From: Sulfolobales archaeon | Lineage (GTDB): Archaea; Thermoproteota; Thermoprotei_A; Sulfolobales; NBVN01 | NCBI GenBank assembly: GCA_026419835.1 | Contig: JAOAKQ010000002.1 | Span: forward strand, 268,015-332,014 | Direction of reading: 5' to 3' | Length of the DNA stretch: 64,000 nt | Part shown: in pieces, positions 43,851 to 52,458 of the stretch | Position numbering within the stretch: the first letter of the stretch is position 1 | Layout of the letters: each line of letters starts with the position of its first letter | The notes under the pieces: generated by a model | The model's input: the letters and a program-made list of their open reading frames with translations, nothing else | What the model was told of the DNA's origin: nothing | Databases searched by the model: none | Translations under genes and position numbers: made by a program

Positions 43851-44701
43851 CTCCTCAAAACCTTGGGGAGAAATACGTAGCGCACGATCCTACTCTCGTA
43901 GTACTTAGTGGTCAAGTAGAATGCTAGTAGGTCGATTAAACCTTCTCTAAAGTATATGAGCTTAGTAGCTATATCTAGAGCTTCGGAAGCTTCGTAGACT
44001 GTGTACTTAGATAGTCCAGCCGCGTCAACTCTACCTAAAATTTCGAGAGATTTTCTGAGAACTACCTCAGCTAGGGGGTCTAGGTGGAGAGACATAAGAA
44101 AGAGCTCCAGGTTCCCTGCTTCCAATCCGAGAAGTGCGGAGTTCTTGGAGTACCTGTAGTAGTGGAGAGCTACTAGCGACTTAATAGTTTCGTATACCCA
44201 CCTATAGTCTTCATCAATGGCTGTAAGAGATTTCAGCACTCTTCCCAGGTACTCGGTATATGCGCCTTCAATACCTCTCTCACCGCACACACTTCGCATA
44301 CGAGCTGCTAGGCTCTCGAAAACCTTGTAATCACTCTCTGCGCTAGCTAGTAGAGCTAGAGAGCTTGAAAACGCGCTCGCCGAGGGAGTCTTTAAGCAGA
44401 AGACCTCAGTATCCATTAACTCAAAGAACGTTCTAGTGAAGTTTACGTAGTTGTCGGGTAAGGCTCTAACTACATCACGAACTTCGCTCTTAAGAATTGA
44501 GAATACGTGCTTATCGAGCTCCTCGTACGACCTTACGTCGCGGAGGTTCACAAACATTACTCTAAATCCGTACTGCTGAGATACGGATTCTACACCTAGG
44601 TCTAAGTCCTTTAAAGCAGCTTCAAGCATATCCCGCAGTCTTGGAGGTCTGCTTAGTAGAGTTCTAATCAAGCCTACGGATACTTCTTTCGAAGGTTTCA
44701 A
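43844..44701 (-). CDS. atpC: A-type ATP synthase subunit C
   Basis: A 285-residue, mostly helical subunit linking the central stalk to the membrane ring (V-ATPase d-like). Sequence conservation is low, as usual for this family; assignment rests on size, helical content and operon position between E and F. It overlaps atpE by 4 bp. Confidence 0.82.
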   Translation of the reverse strand: MKPSKEVSVGLIRTLLSRPPRLRDMLEAALKDLDLGVESVSQQYGFRVMFVNLRDVRSYEELDKHVFSILKSEVRDVVRALPDNYVNFTRTFFELMDTEVFCLKTPSASAFSSSLALLASAESDYKVFESLAARMRSVCGERGIEGAYTEYLGRVLKSLTAIDEDYRWVYETIKSLVALHYYRYSKNSALLGLEAGNLELFLMSLHLDPLAEVVLRKSLEILGRVDAAGLSKYTVYEASEALDIATKLIYFREGLIDLLAFYLTTKYYESRIVRYVFLPKVLRRW

Positions 44702-45297
44702 AGACCTATCTCCTCCACTAAGCTCTTACTTAATCTAGAAAGTAGTACGGTAGACCTAGAGTCGTAGCTATTATCTACTCTAACCTTACCGTCGGGGTCT
44801 TCAACAATGACACCCCCAGATATTCCAGCAGTTCGAACCTCCAGCTCCACTCCGTAGAGTAGCGATACATCTCCAGCAATAGACCTCACCAACTCTAAGT
44901 CCTTCTCGGAGACATACACTACCAGCTTACTTAGCTCGCCTAAGCTACTCCTAGCCTCTCTAATTGCTTCTTCTAATAGCGTTCTCAGGGACCTCTCTCT
45001 AAGTTCTGGAGGTAGTTCTTTCAGAATATCCATCGCTCTACCGATAACTCTACTGAGAAGTTCGTACTTAGCTCTACTAATAAGCACTCTGGCACTTAGC
45101 TTAGTTTCAGCTATTCTAGCTTCATAATTTAACTCAGAGACGATTCTCCTCTTCTCAGACTCAATCAGCGCTCTCTTCTTCTCTCTAGCTTCTTCAATAA
45201 TCTTCCTAGCACTTTCCTGAGCGCTCAGCAGTATCCTATCGGACTCTTCTCTAGCTTTTCTCAGAACGGCTTCTCGTAGTGATTCGAGAGAACTCAT
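44698..45297 (-). CDS. atpE: A-type ATP synthase subunit E
   Basis: A 199-residue peripheral-stalk subunit: a long N-terminal coiled coil (about 5-85, Lys/Glu/Arg/Ala-rich) and a globular C-terminal domain that clamps the A3B3 head. It shares one base with the atpK gene and overlaps atpC by 4 bp. Confidence 0.92.
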   Translation of the reverse strand: MSSLESLREAVLRKAREESDRILLSAQESARKIIEEAREKKRALIESEKRRIVSELNYEARIAETKLSARVLISRAKYELLSRVIGRAMDILKELPPELRERSLRTLLEEAIREARSSLGELSKLVVYVSEKDLELVRSIAGDVSLLYGVELEVRTAGISGGVIVEDPDGKVRVDNSYDSRSTVLLSRLSKSLVEEIGL

Positions 45298-45776
45298 TAA
45301 ATCACCAGAGTGGCCATCAGGAATCCGTAGACCAACCCGAGCATTCCGAAGAGTTCCTCATAGGCGGCTAGTATGAGCCCCATTGAGAATATCCCCCCCC
45401 TGGTTTTCACTAGGAGAGATATTGCGTCAGCACACACAATACCCTGCATCCAAGCTGAGAATAGCTGAGCGAAGCCTACGAATAGCGAAATACCTAGAAA
45501 TGCCAGTGCCACAGTTAGAGGAACGACGCCACCGTACTTACTTACAGCCGCCGGTAGGTACTGTATGTACATGAAGTAGACGAAAACAAATCCGTAGATC
45601 AGCGTCTGAGATGCTGGAAAGAACGTTAGTAGTAGTACTGGCGCTCTCATAGCCGGTTCTTCAGATATTATAGAGAGTCCTACGGACGCCGCCTTTCTTA
45701 TTCCGAGAGTAGTTCCTATTACTGCGAGAGCTTCCGCTAGAGCTGGTGCTAAGTAAGCTATTACACCAGCATCCAT
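45297..45776 (-). CDS. atpK: A-type ATP synthase proteolipid subunit K, duplicated with sodium-type ligands
   Basis: 159 residues with four transmembrane helices, a tandem duplication of the usual two-helix c subunit. Only the second hairpin keeps the ion-binding carboxylate (E140/E141 in AAYEELF). Helix 2 carries S56-Q57 (FPASQTL) and helix 3 Q111 (AWMQG). These correspond to the Thr64, Gln65, Gln110 and Glu139 ligands of the Enterococcus hirae sodium V-ATPase, so the ring probably binds sodium with half the usual carboxylates. It has its own promoter upstream. Confidence 0.93.
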   Translation of the reverse strand: MDAGVIAYLAPALAEALAVIGTTLGIRKAASVGLSIISEEPAMRAPVLLLTFFPASQTLIYGFVFVYFMYIQYLPAAVSKYGGVVPLTVALAFLGISLFVGFAQLFSAWMQGIVCADAISLLVKTRGGIFSMGLILAAYEELFGMLGLVYGFLMATLVI

Positions 45777-45805
45777 TAAGGTTCTCCTAGGTTAGATACC
45801 GGTGC

Positions 45806-45816
45806 CTTATATAAAC
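45806..45816 (-). promoter_or_regulatory. TATA box for the atpK-E-C-F-A-B-D transcript
   Basis: GTTTATATAAG on the minus strand lies about 35 bp before the atpK ATG, in a 151-bp gap after atpI. It predicts a transcript with a leader of about 10 nt and independent expression from atpH-atpI. Confidence 0.5.
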
Positions 45817-45927
45817 ACTTTCATATACACCATACAGCGTTTCACGAAGTATAAGTAGATATAAAGATTTTATACTGCCAGCTAGACCGAAAGTAGAGAA
45901 GCTGTTGGAGAAGAGTTTAGGTTCTAA

Positions 45928-47874
45928 CTACACGGCTATCTTTCCAATAACCATTTTAACTGGCTTAATTCTTCTTCCCTGAGCTTCGAAGAACTTAGAA
46001 GATATTTCGAATAGACATAACCGCAGGGAGTGAACGAAGGGGCTAACCGCTGAAAGAGCTAGGTTTAGAGTGTGTATCACTAGTGCTAGAACGACTCCTA
46101 GTGCGATACCGGCCAAGTAGTTTAGGCCTATGAGACTTTCAACGACGCCAGCCAGTATGCTGTTGAAAGCCTCAGCTAGAAAAGCCGTTCCACCAGCAAT
46201 ACCAGCTATTCTAACGTACGAGAAGACGTCCCCCACAATTCCTACGATATCGAATAGCCAGAGAAAACCTCCAACCCCACCCACAGTCTTAATCTTTGTG
46301 AGCACTACTAGAGCTACTCCTACGAAAGTTACTGCGAGAGTAGTTCTGTACAGGTCTTCCGATACCGCTACCCACTTCAAGTTGAACACTCTGGTCACAA
46401 CGAATAGCCCACCTAGCATAGTAAGTAGTATACCGATCTCGTAGACCGTGTCGTAGTTTCTGTGAAGCTTTACGTTTTTAGCTAGAGCTACGCTGTGCGA
46501 TAGAAAAGTGAATACGAACCCTATCGCGAGGCTAAGCCCGATCAACTCCATTATATCGAAGGTATTTATTAGAGGTCTCTCTATAGGTACATACCTACCC
46601 AGCATTGAACCTAGAAAACTCTTAGACAGCAGGCCGGTTACTATACTCAGTAAGCCCCCTACGTAGAGGATTTTCTTAAGTCTTAGAAAGCCCGGAGACT
46701 CTGGGTCTGCAGCAAATCTGGGTAGAACGTACCTAGTAGCTAAGATAACACCCAGCCCGTAGCCTGCGTCGGACATCATGAGGGAGAAGAACAGCAGGAA
46801 GGAGTACGTGAGGAGGGGCGTCGGGTCCCACTCGTGAGGAGACGGCACTCCGTAGAGCTCAGTAAGTAGTTCGAAGGGTTTAAAAGGAGTGAGATTCTTT
46901 AAATCGACCGGCGGGTTCTCCTCTTCGCGAAAACTGACGTACGCCGGGTAGGAAGCGAGGGACTTCACGATGTCGTTAACTCTGGATTTCGGAACCCAGC
47001 CGACGACTACCGCAACGTACTTAGAGCTTAGAGCGCTTTGAAGAATCTTACTTCTCTCGTATTCGGACTCAACGAGAGATTTCAGCATAGCTATATCTCT
47101 AACTGCGGACTTAAGTAGTTCTCGCTTCCTAGCTGTGAGGTCTTCGATAACCCTACTCACTTCGACAGCTCTCTCACTTAATTTGATTGCGAAATCTCTC
47201 AGCGGGACATCCGGAGATTCTTCAATCTCTAGGAACTTTATGTCAGTACCGGCAGCTCTAATTACTTCACTAAATACTTCCGGGCTGAATGCTAGAGAAG
47301 CTACCACCTTCTTATCGTACTCTACGGCCTCAATAACTGATAGCGACCTACTCTTGAGCTGCTCGTAGGTTCCTTCAGTAGTTACTAGAGATCTTGTGAT
47401 CACGTGCTTTCCGGAGTAGTTAATGAGAGATAGCTTCCCGTTCGGGTGCTTAGCTACTAGTGCTTCAACGAGCCTCCTTACGGCTTCCAATTCCTCAAGC
47501 TCGGCTCTACGAGACGATATGAGAGCGTTCAAGTTCTTAACTTTCTCGTACACTGCTTCCATAGTGGCTACCAGAGACTTTACCGCGTTTTTAATACTAC
47601 CCTGAGGTGCCTCAATTCGAACGACTATCTCTTCTTCAAGATTCGACTCTAGGTACTTACAGATTTCTTCAGATTTTTTTAGTTGAGAGAAGTACTCCTC
47701 ATATTCTTTAAGTAGCGGAGTATTCGGTTCTAGAACTACGGGTTCAACAACTTCCCTCCTTAGAAGTACCTCGGTTACTTCACCTACGTAATCCTTAGGA
47801 ACTACTACGAAGAGCTTGAGAGCTACGTCCGGGTCGCTTAAGATCGCCTGCCTTACGCTACTCAATAGCGACAC
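45928..47874 (-). CDS. atpI: A-type ATP synthase subunit I (a subunit)
   Basis: A 648-residue stator membrane subunit. A soluble N-terminal half with coiled coils (about 1-330) precedes eight or so transmembrane helices (about 345-640), with the conserved SDAGYGLG entrance and SYVRIAGIAGG segments. It forms the ion half-channels facing the K ring. It overlaps atpH by 17 bp and is separated from atpK by 151 bp. Confidence 0.94.
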   Translation of the reverse strand: MSLLSSVRQAILSDPDVALKLFVVVPKDYVGEVTEVLLRREVVEPVVLEPNTPLLKEYEEYFSQLKKSEEICKYLESNLEEEIVVRIEAPQGSIKNAVKSLVATMEAVYEKVKNLNALISSRRAELEELEAVRRLVEALVAKHPNGKLSLINYSGKHVITRSLVTTEGTYEQLKSRSLSVIEAVEYDKKVVASLAFSPEVFSEVIRAAGTDIKFLEIEESPDVPLRDFAIKLSERAVEVSRVIEDLTARKRELLKSAVRDIAMLKSLVESEYERSKILQSALSSKYVAVVVGWVPKSRVNDIVKSLASYPAYVSFREEENPPVDLKNLTPFKPFELLTELYGVPSPHEWDPTPLLTYSFLLFFSLMMSDAGYGLGVILATRYVLPRFAADPESPGFLRLKKILYVGGLLSIVTGLLSKSFLGSMLGRYVPIERPLINTFDIMELIGLSLAIGFVFTFLSHSVALAKNVKLHRNYDTVYEIGILLTMLGGLFVVTRVFNLKWVAVSEDLYRTTLAVTFVGVALVVLTKIKTVGGVGGFLWLFDIVGIVGDVFSYVRIAGIAGGTAFLAEAFNSILAGVVESLIGLNYLAGIALGVVLALVIHTLNLALSAVSPFVHSLRLCLFEISSKFFEAQGRRIKPVKMVIGKIAV

Positions 47875-48163
47875 CCGCTATTTTAGAAGCAAGTTTCTTA
47901 GCAAGTCTCTCCAAGGAGCTCTCGGGAGTGGACTGTATTTTCTTTACTTCGTACTCCGCTTGAAGCATGATCTCCCGGATCTCCTTCTGTATGTTTCTCT
48001 CAGCGGTCTGCCTAAACTCTTCTAGTTCCTTCTTGTAGCTGTCGTCTAGTAGAATGCCCTCAGCTCTAACTCTAGCCTCAGCTATTATAGCCTGGGCTTT
48101 CCTCTTAGCATTCTCAATGAGCTCTTCAGCTTCAGCTTCAATGCTTGCGACAACATCACTCAA
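47858..48163 (-). CDS. atpH: A-type ATP synthase subunit H (peripheral stalk)
   Basis: A 101-residue, almost entirely helical, Ala/Glu/Lys-rich protein that pairs with subunit E to form the peripheral stalk coiled coil. TTG start. First gene of the H-I pair at the head of the ATPase cluster. Confidence 0.85.
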   Translation of the reverse strand: MSDVVASIEAEAEELIENAKRKAQAIIAEARVRAEGILLDDSYKKELEEFRQTAERNIQKEIREIMLQAEYEVKKIQSTPESSLERLAKKLASKIAGVAIE

Positions 48164-48331
48164 CTAGACACCATTCATCTTACGAGAACCGCCAGTAATA
48201 AGCTGAAACTTCAGCTACCTCTACACGTAACCACGTAGAGAACCGCTTCGAGAACCCGGGCATCTACCGCATCAATAGGTTCAATAAGTACTCGAAACGC
48301 TTAACCGCCGCGTTCGGCACTGACACCGTGT

Positions 48332-48787
48332 CTACAGCTCCGCATCTAAGCTTTTCGAACTTAAGGTAGCTACGTACGAGAGAGCTAGTTGAAATACTGT
48401 TGAGTACCTTTTTCTTAGCTCGTATAGCTGAGGCTTGTAGAGAAATACCCTACCACCTCCGCAGTTTATATTCAATACCTTACACACGAGCTCAGCGGCG
48501 TATACGTCCTCCACGATGCCAACAAAACCTTCCGACTCAGGAACTACGGTTATAATAATAGGTAGGAGAATTCTATCCAAACCTTCCCTATCGATGAACC
48601 CGGAGATGCTCTCGAGCTCACTCCGCCTAAAGAAGTGCCAAGACCCATCCCGGCACAAAACGCCGGGGTACTCCTCACTTAGAAGTTCTCTAAGAGTTTT
48701 TCTAGAGCGCGGGAGGTGTTTATTCGCTACTTTAAGCTCTTCCTTAAGCAGTACTTCGATAAGGTCGCTACCACTCACGACCCCCAC
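48332..48787 (-). CDS. UPF0216 family protein
   Basis: A 151-residue archaeal protein with the family signature LPRSRKTLRELLSEEYPGV, CRDGSWHFFRRSELE and a later ILLPIIITVVPES. UPF0216 proteins have no established role. It stands alone between the ATPase and moeA genes. ATG or GTG near 48787 as start. Confidence 0.8.
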   Translation of the reverse strand: MGVVSGSDLIEVLLKEELKVANKHLPRSRKTLRELLSEEYPGVLCRDGSWHFFRRSELESISGFIDREGLDRILLPIIITVVPESEGFVGIVEDVYAAELVCKVLNINCGGGRVFLYKPQLYELRKRYSTVFQLALSYVATLSSKSLDAEL

Positions 48788-48910
48788 CCAGGTTGTGTAG
48801 TTCTTTAGCTATATAGGTAGGTTTGCGAGATTCAGTAGTTACGTAAGCTAGCACAGCGTTAGGTCGCGTTTAAACTGCGCTAAGTTTAACCATCGAGTAT
48901 TCGGAAGTGC

Positions 48911-50215
48911 TTACGCGCGGTCCCCGCTCTTGAAGTAGTGCTCCCTATTAACAATATCTGAGCAGTCTACCATGGGATTTATTAGCGTTGCTTTAATAAC
49001 ACTCCCACCCTCAAAACCTTCGAGATCTTCCGGTATTTCAACTATAGCGTTACCCCTAATTAGAGTAGAGAGTATACCGGACCCAGTTAGGCGTAGTGGT
49101 ACTATCAGTACTTCACCGCGGTCTCGGCACGCGATAACTCTGTAGAAAGATCTAAAGCCGACCTCGTTAGGCAGCCTTCTAACTAGCTTACCATTGATTG
49201 ATGGCTTCAGCTCGCGCTCGAGTGGATTGCCATACGCCTTACTCAGTAGGGGGGTTAGGAGCAGGTCTAGACTGATGTACGCCGCGACGGGAAGGCCGGA
49301 TATCAGTAGAACCGGTTTTCCTCCGACCACGTAGGCACTAGAAGTTCTACCCGGTCTAATTCTAATACCGCGAAATACTTCGCGAGAGGACTCTAGCTTT
49401 TGAAGAGCTTTTGGTACTACGTCTCTAGCTCCAACGGATGTACCACCGGTAACTACCGCGATATCCGAAACTTCCAGTGCTTCTCTCACAGTTCTAGCTA
49501 TTTCTTCGACATCGTCGGGAACTACTTTTGAGTATGTGACATCCCCACCTACTTCCTTTACGTAGGATGCGACTACGTAGTACGTTACGTTCGGGATAAC
49601 CCCCTTTAGTATCTCATCACCTGTGTTTACCACGGCTACTCTCGGTCTTCTAAATACTTCAACCTGGCTATAGCCGGATGCCGCTAGAGCTGCTGCGTGC
49701 CACGGTCTTAGCTTGGTGCCTCTGCGGACCACTACGTCTCCAACTCTAAGGTCTTCTCCCCGAAGAGATATGTTGGCGTACCTTGGGTAGGTTCTGTATA
49801 CGTAGACTACGTCTCCACCGATCTGGCAGTGTTCTACGGGTATTACAACGTCGGCTCCGGTAGGTATCGGAGCTCCGGTTGATACTATTACGGCCTCCGA
49901 TTGCTTTAGCACCGGGATTTCCACAGTATCCACATCGACAGCACCCTCGAGTTTCAGTACTACCGGTGAACTCTCGGACGCTCCAGCAATATCGATAAAT
50001 CTAGCGGCAACCCCATCTACGGCAGACCTATTGAATGGCGGTAGGTCTACTCTAGAGGTATACTCCCTGTACGCATACCTACCTACAGCATCCACAATAT
50101 CTACGTACTCTCCACTAAGACTGATCGAAGATTCCGCTAGGAGTCTTTCAAGAGCGTCACTAAGTCTAACAAACTCCAGCGTACCTACCATAGCCAACCC
50201 CGAGCAACCTGGCAC
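48911..50215 (-). CDS. moeA: Molybdopterin molybdenumtransferase MoeA
   Basis: A 434-residue enzyme inserting molybdate (or tungstate) into adenylylated molybdopterin. Motifs include LPPFNRSAVDGVA (about 77-89), STGAPIPTGADVVIPVEH, GDEIL and GGTSVGARD (about 257-265), with a C-terminal beta domain. An ATG at 50191 may be the true start rather than 50215. With XdhC and the MoaD-like protein it supplies cofactor to the hydroxylase at the left end. Confidence 0.94.
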   Translation of the reverse strand: MPGCSGLAMVGTLEFVRLSDALERLLAESSISLSGEYVDIVDAVGRYAYREYTSRVDLPPFNRSAVDGVAARFIDIAGASESSPVVLKLEGAVDVDTVEIPVLKQSEAVIVSTGAPIPTGADVVIPVEHCQIGGDVVYVYRTYPRYANISLRGEDLRVGDVVVRRGTKLRPWHAAALAASGYSQVEVFRRPRVAVVNTGDEILKGVIPNVTYYVVASYVKEVGGDVTYSKVVPDDVEEIARTVREALEVSDIAVVTGGTSVGARDVVPKALQKLESSREVFRGIRIRPGRTSSAYVVGGKPVLLISGLPVAAYISLDLLLTPLLSKAYGNPLERELKPSINGKLVRRLPNEVGFRSFYRVIACRDRGEVLIVPLRLTGSGILSTLIRGNAIVEIPEDLEGFEGGSVIKATLINPMVDCSDIVNREHYFKSGDRA

Positions 50216-50243
50216 ACTATCCGAATGGATTCCGCGGGTAACC

Positions 50244-50250
50244 TTTATAA
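50244..50250 (+). promoter_or_regulatory. TATA box of the tRNA-Glu gene
   Basis: TTTATAA preceded by ACC lies 27-33 bp before the first base of the tRNA, the normal archaeal spacing. Confidence 0.6.
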
Positions 50251-50276
50251 GTTGGCATCATCGATAACTATCTGGA

Positions 50277-50351
50277 GCCGCGGTAGTATAGCCCGGCCAA
50301 GTATGCGGGCCTTTCGAGCCCGTGACCCGGGTTCAAATCCCGGCCGCGGCA
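50277..50351 (+). tRNA. tRNA-Glu (anticodon TTC)
   Basis: A complete cloverleaf: acceptor GCCGCGG/CCGCGGC, anticodon stem CGGGC/GCCCG around loop CTTTCGA with anticodon TTC, T stem CCGGG/CCCGG with loop TTCAAAT, and discriminator A. No intron, and the CCA end is not encoded. It is the only tRNA found in the window. Confidence 0.97.
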
Positions 50352-50449
50352 TTGCTACTCTACCTAGAAAATACTACCGAAACATATGACGCCTTAGCGA
50401 TGTTTTGCTTATAAACTAAGGTAGAAACCGTGCTCGGTGACGTACTTTC

Positions 50450-50794
50450 GTGTCATCTGAGAGTGAGCAGGAGAAGAAGAGAGATATAAGGACCTTCCTA
50501 TTAGTAGTACCTCCGGCTGAAGCCTTTAAAAAACAGAAGAAGCCCCCCCAGGAGAAGCGAGTTAGGTTGAAGTACAACCCGGCGGTGAAGTCCGGTAGTC
50601 TACACGTAAGCCCTGAGCTAGCTAAGGAGCTACCGCTGAAAGAGTTTGCTGAAATCTCGGTTCACGGAAAGAGAGTTAGGTTAAAGGTCGTAGTCGATGA
50701 AGGAGTTCCATCGGGGGAGGTGTGGAGCTCTTCCGATCTGAAGAGTCAGGGAATCGCCGACAACAGTATCGTTACTCTTAGACCTACGGACTAG
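50450..50794 (+). CDS. Archaeal hypothetical protein, possible double-psi barrel
   Basis: A 114-residue protein. The first 40 residues are charged and Pro/Lys-rich. The rest is beta-rich (RVRLKYNPAV, VHGKRVRLKVVVDEGVP, DNSIVTLRP) and could form a small barrel like the AAA-protein N-domains, though no family is claimed. GTG start at 50450, about 100 bp downstream of the tRNA gene. Confidence 0.65.
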   Translation: MSSESEQEKKRDIRTFLLVVPPAEAFKKQKKPPQEKRVRLKYNPAVKSGSLHVSPELAKELPLKEFAEISVHGKRVRLKVVVDEGVPSGEVWSSSDLKSQGIADNSIVTLRPTD

Positions 50795-50843
50795 CGTGAG
50801 GAAGTAGCTTAAAAGAATGCTCTAGAATACTGGTGGGTGCTAG

Positions 50844-51953
50844 GTATTTAGCTCGGGAGAGTTTGAAGTAGATAAAGAGCAGCTTAAGCAGATAGTTAAA
50901 GAGTTGAAGAAGTGGAGTGCGCACGCAACAACGCTTCTATCTCTCTACGTACCCCCGGGTCGACCCGTTGGTGACGTCGTTAACCTACTTAGGCAGGAGC
51001 TCTCGATAACTGAGAACATTAAGTTGAAGAGAACTAAGTCCAAGGTTCAGTTCGCTCTTGAAGCGGCTATCGAGAGACTACTGAAGATACCTAAGATACC
51101 TAGGAACGGTCTCGTCATCTTCGCTGGGGAAGACGATGATACGGGTGAAACAACCGTTCTACTGTTTTCGCCTCCGGAACCCGTGAAGGTCTTCTTCTAT
51201 AGAACGGACAAGTACTTCCACACGGAGTTTCTCGAGAGTATGGTTGAGGAAAGCGACGTCTACGGACTCATAGTTATAGAGAGGGATGAGGCTACACTAG
51301 GTCTTCTAAAAGGTGGAGCTATAGTCGTTCTCGATGAGCTAGAGGCCTACATCCCGGGAAAGCACAGCAAGGGGGGGTGGTCTCAGAGAAGATTCGATAG
51401 AATAATAGAGGAGATGGTTGAGGAGTTCTACAAGAAGGTCGGTGAAAAAGCCAGCAGCTACTTCATACCTCTACTGGAGGTGGGTAAGCTTAAGGGGGTC
51501 GTAGTCGGCGGTCCGGGCTACTCGAAAACGGACTTCGTAAAGGGTAACTACCTAGACTACAGACTTCAGAAAATAGTAGTTGGAAGTCCTCTAGATGTCA
51601 GTTCTCAGGGTGAGCCAGGTCTTAGAGAGTTAGTGGAGAAAGCTCGAGAGTACATTAAGGAAACGAAGTACCATAGAGTTAGAGAAGTTCTGGAGAAGTT
51701 CAAGTACCACCTAGCGAAAGACGACGGGTTAGCGACTTACGGTGAACTCGAAATTGCTAAGAGCCTGGAGCTGGGTGCCGTTGAGACTCTAATTGTAGTA
51801 GAGGACCACCCCAAGCTAGCTGAACTAAAGAACCTGGCTGAACGTGGAGGAGCTAGAGTTGTGGTTGTAGGCGAGGATTTCATGGAGTACGAGTGGTTGA
51901 AGAAGGCCTTCGGAGGTGTAGTAGCTGTACTGAGATACCAAGTAGTTAGCTAG
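50844..51953 (+). CDS. aRF1/eRF1-family protein with GGW in place of GGQ
   Basis: The class I release-factor fold is clear. The N-domain has LLSLYVPPGRP and an NIKS-position NIKLKRTK, the middle domain ends in an active-site loop GKHSKGGWSQRRFDR, and the C-terminal domain holds EVNA-like ribosome contacts. The universal GGQ is replaced by GGW, with a Gln two residues later (GGWSQ). The first usual start is TTG 50904, but an in-frame helix (EFEVDKEQLKQIVKELKKW) precedes it back to a TAG at 50841 without ATG, GTG or TTG. A TATA-like GCTTAAAAG at about 50807 places transcription start near 50840, so I extend to GTA 50844 tentatively. Main release factor or rescue paralogue cannot be decided. Confidence 0.8.
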   Translation, partial: VFSSGEFEVDKEQLKQIVKELKKWSAHATTLLSLYVPPGRPVGDVVNLLRQELSITENIKLKRTKSKVQFALEAAIERLLKIPKIPRNGLVIFAGEDDDTGETTVLLFSPPEPVKVFFYRTDKYFHTEFLESMVEESDVYGLIVIERDEATLGLLKGGAIVVLDELEAYIPGKHSKGGWSQRRFDRIIEEMVEEFYKKVGEKASSYFIPLLEVGKLKGVVVGGPGYSKTDFVKGNYLDYRLQKIVVGSPLDVSSQGEPGLRELVEKAREYIKETKYHRVREVLEKFKYHLAKDDGLATYGELEIAKSLELGAVETLIVVEDHPKLAELKNLAERGGARVVVVGEDFMEYEWLKKAFGGVVAVLRYQVVS

Positions 51954-52236
51954 ACTCTTCACCAGCTCCCTCTTCCTCCTCCATGAGGTCTAGGAGGATC
52001 TCGTAGAACTCCTCCTTCTCCTGCTCGATCTCCTCCTGGCTCCTAGTTTTCCCACCTCCCTCACTTACAATAGATGTCGTTCTAACCTTAGACTCAGCAC
52101 CAGCCTTACCGGATAGTCTGTACTTTTCACCAGTCTTAGATACTTCCTCATAACCACAGCTCGGGCATCTGTAAACGTAGTTATCGTCTTTCTTCTGAGG
52201 AACCATCACAGTTCCACATCGAGCGCAAAACTTCGT
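51946..52236 (-). CDS. Short TFS/RpoM-like zinc-ribbon protein
   Basis: The N-terminal zinc ribbon of transcription factor S or RNA polymerase subunit M: C-A-R-C-G then CPSCGYE. It is followed by a Ser/Gly/acidic tail; the second, catalytic ribbon of TFS is missing. From the first usual start (52209) the protein would lose the first CxxC pair, so translation must start upstream. In that frame KFCARCG is preceded by an ACG at 52236 and then TAG, exactly where related proteins have ATG. AAGGTGAGG is a good ribosome site 6 nt before it, and TATA-like TTATAAAG lies at about 52269-52277. About 96 residues. The ACG may be a genuine start or a base error. Confidence 0.7.
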   Translation of the reverse strand, partial: TKFCARCGTVMVPQKKDDNYVYRCPSCGYEEVSKTGEKYRLSGKAGAESKVRTTSIVSEGGGKTRSQEEIEQEKEEFYEILLDLMEEEEGAGEESS

Positions 52237-52458
52237 CTACCTCACCTTAAACACTAAGAGCCTAGGTCTTTATAAGCTTTTCTAAGCGTAAGCTGTAGGC
52301 GTGGGTTGCCCTCTTCTTCAGTCTCTTATTCTGAGAGTAGCTTAGAATTCCTCCGGTTTCGCACCGCATCACAGCTAGTGACGGTAGTCGGGAGTTGCTG
52401 AGCGCTAGGTGAAACTAGATATTAAACGTTCTACAACTCTTTGCTATAGGGTAGCTGA

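Noticed and set aside
52318-52380. Possible fourth C/D box sRNA (GTGATGC ... CTGA, minus strand)
   Set aside because: C box has a mismatch at a key base, and no D'/C' pair fits the spacing.
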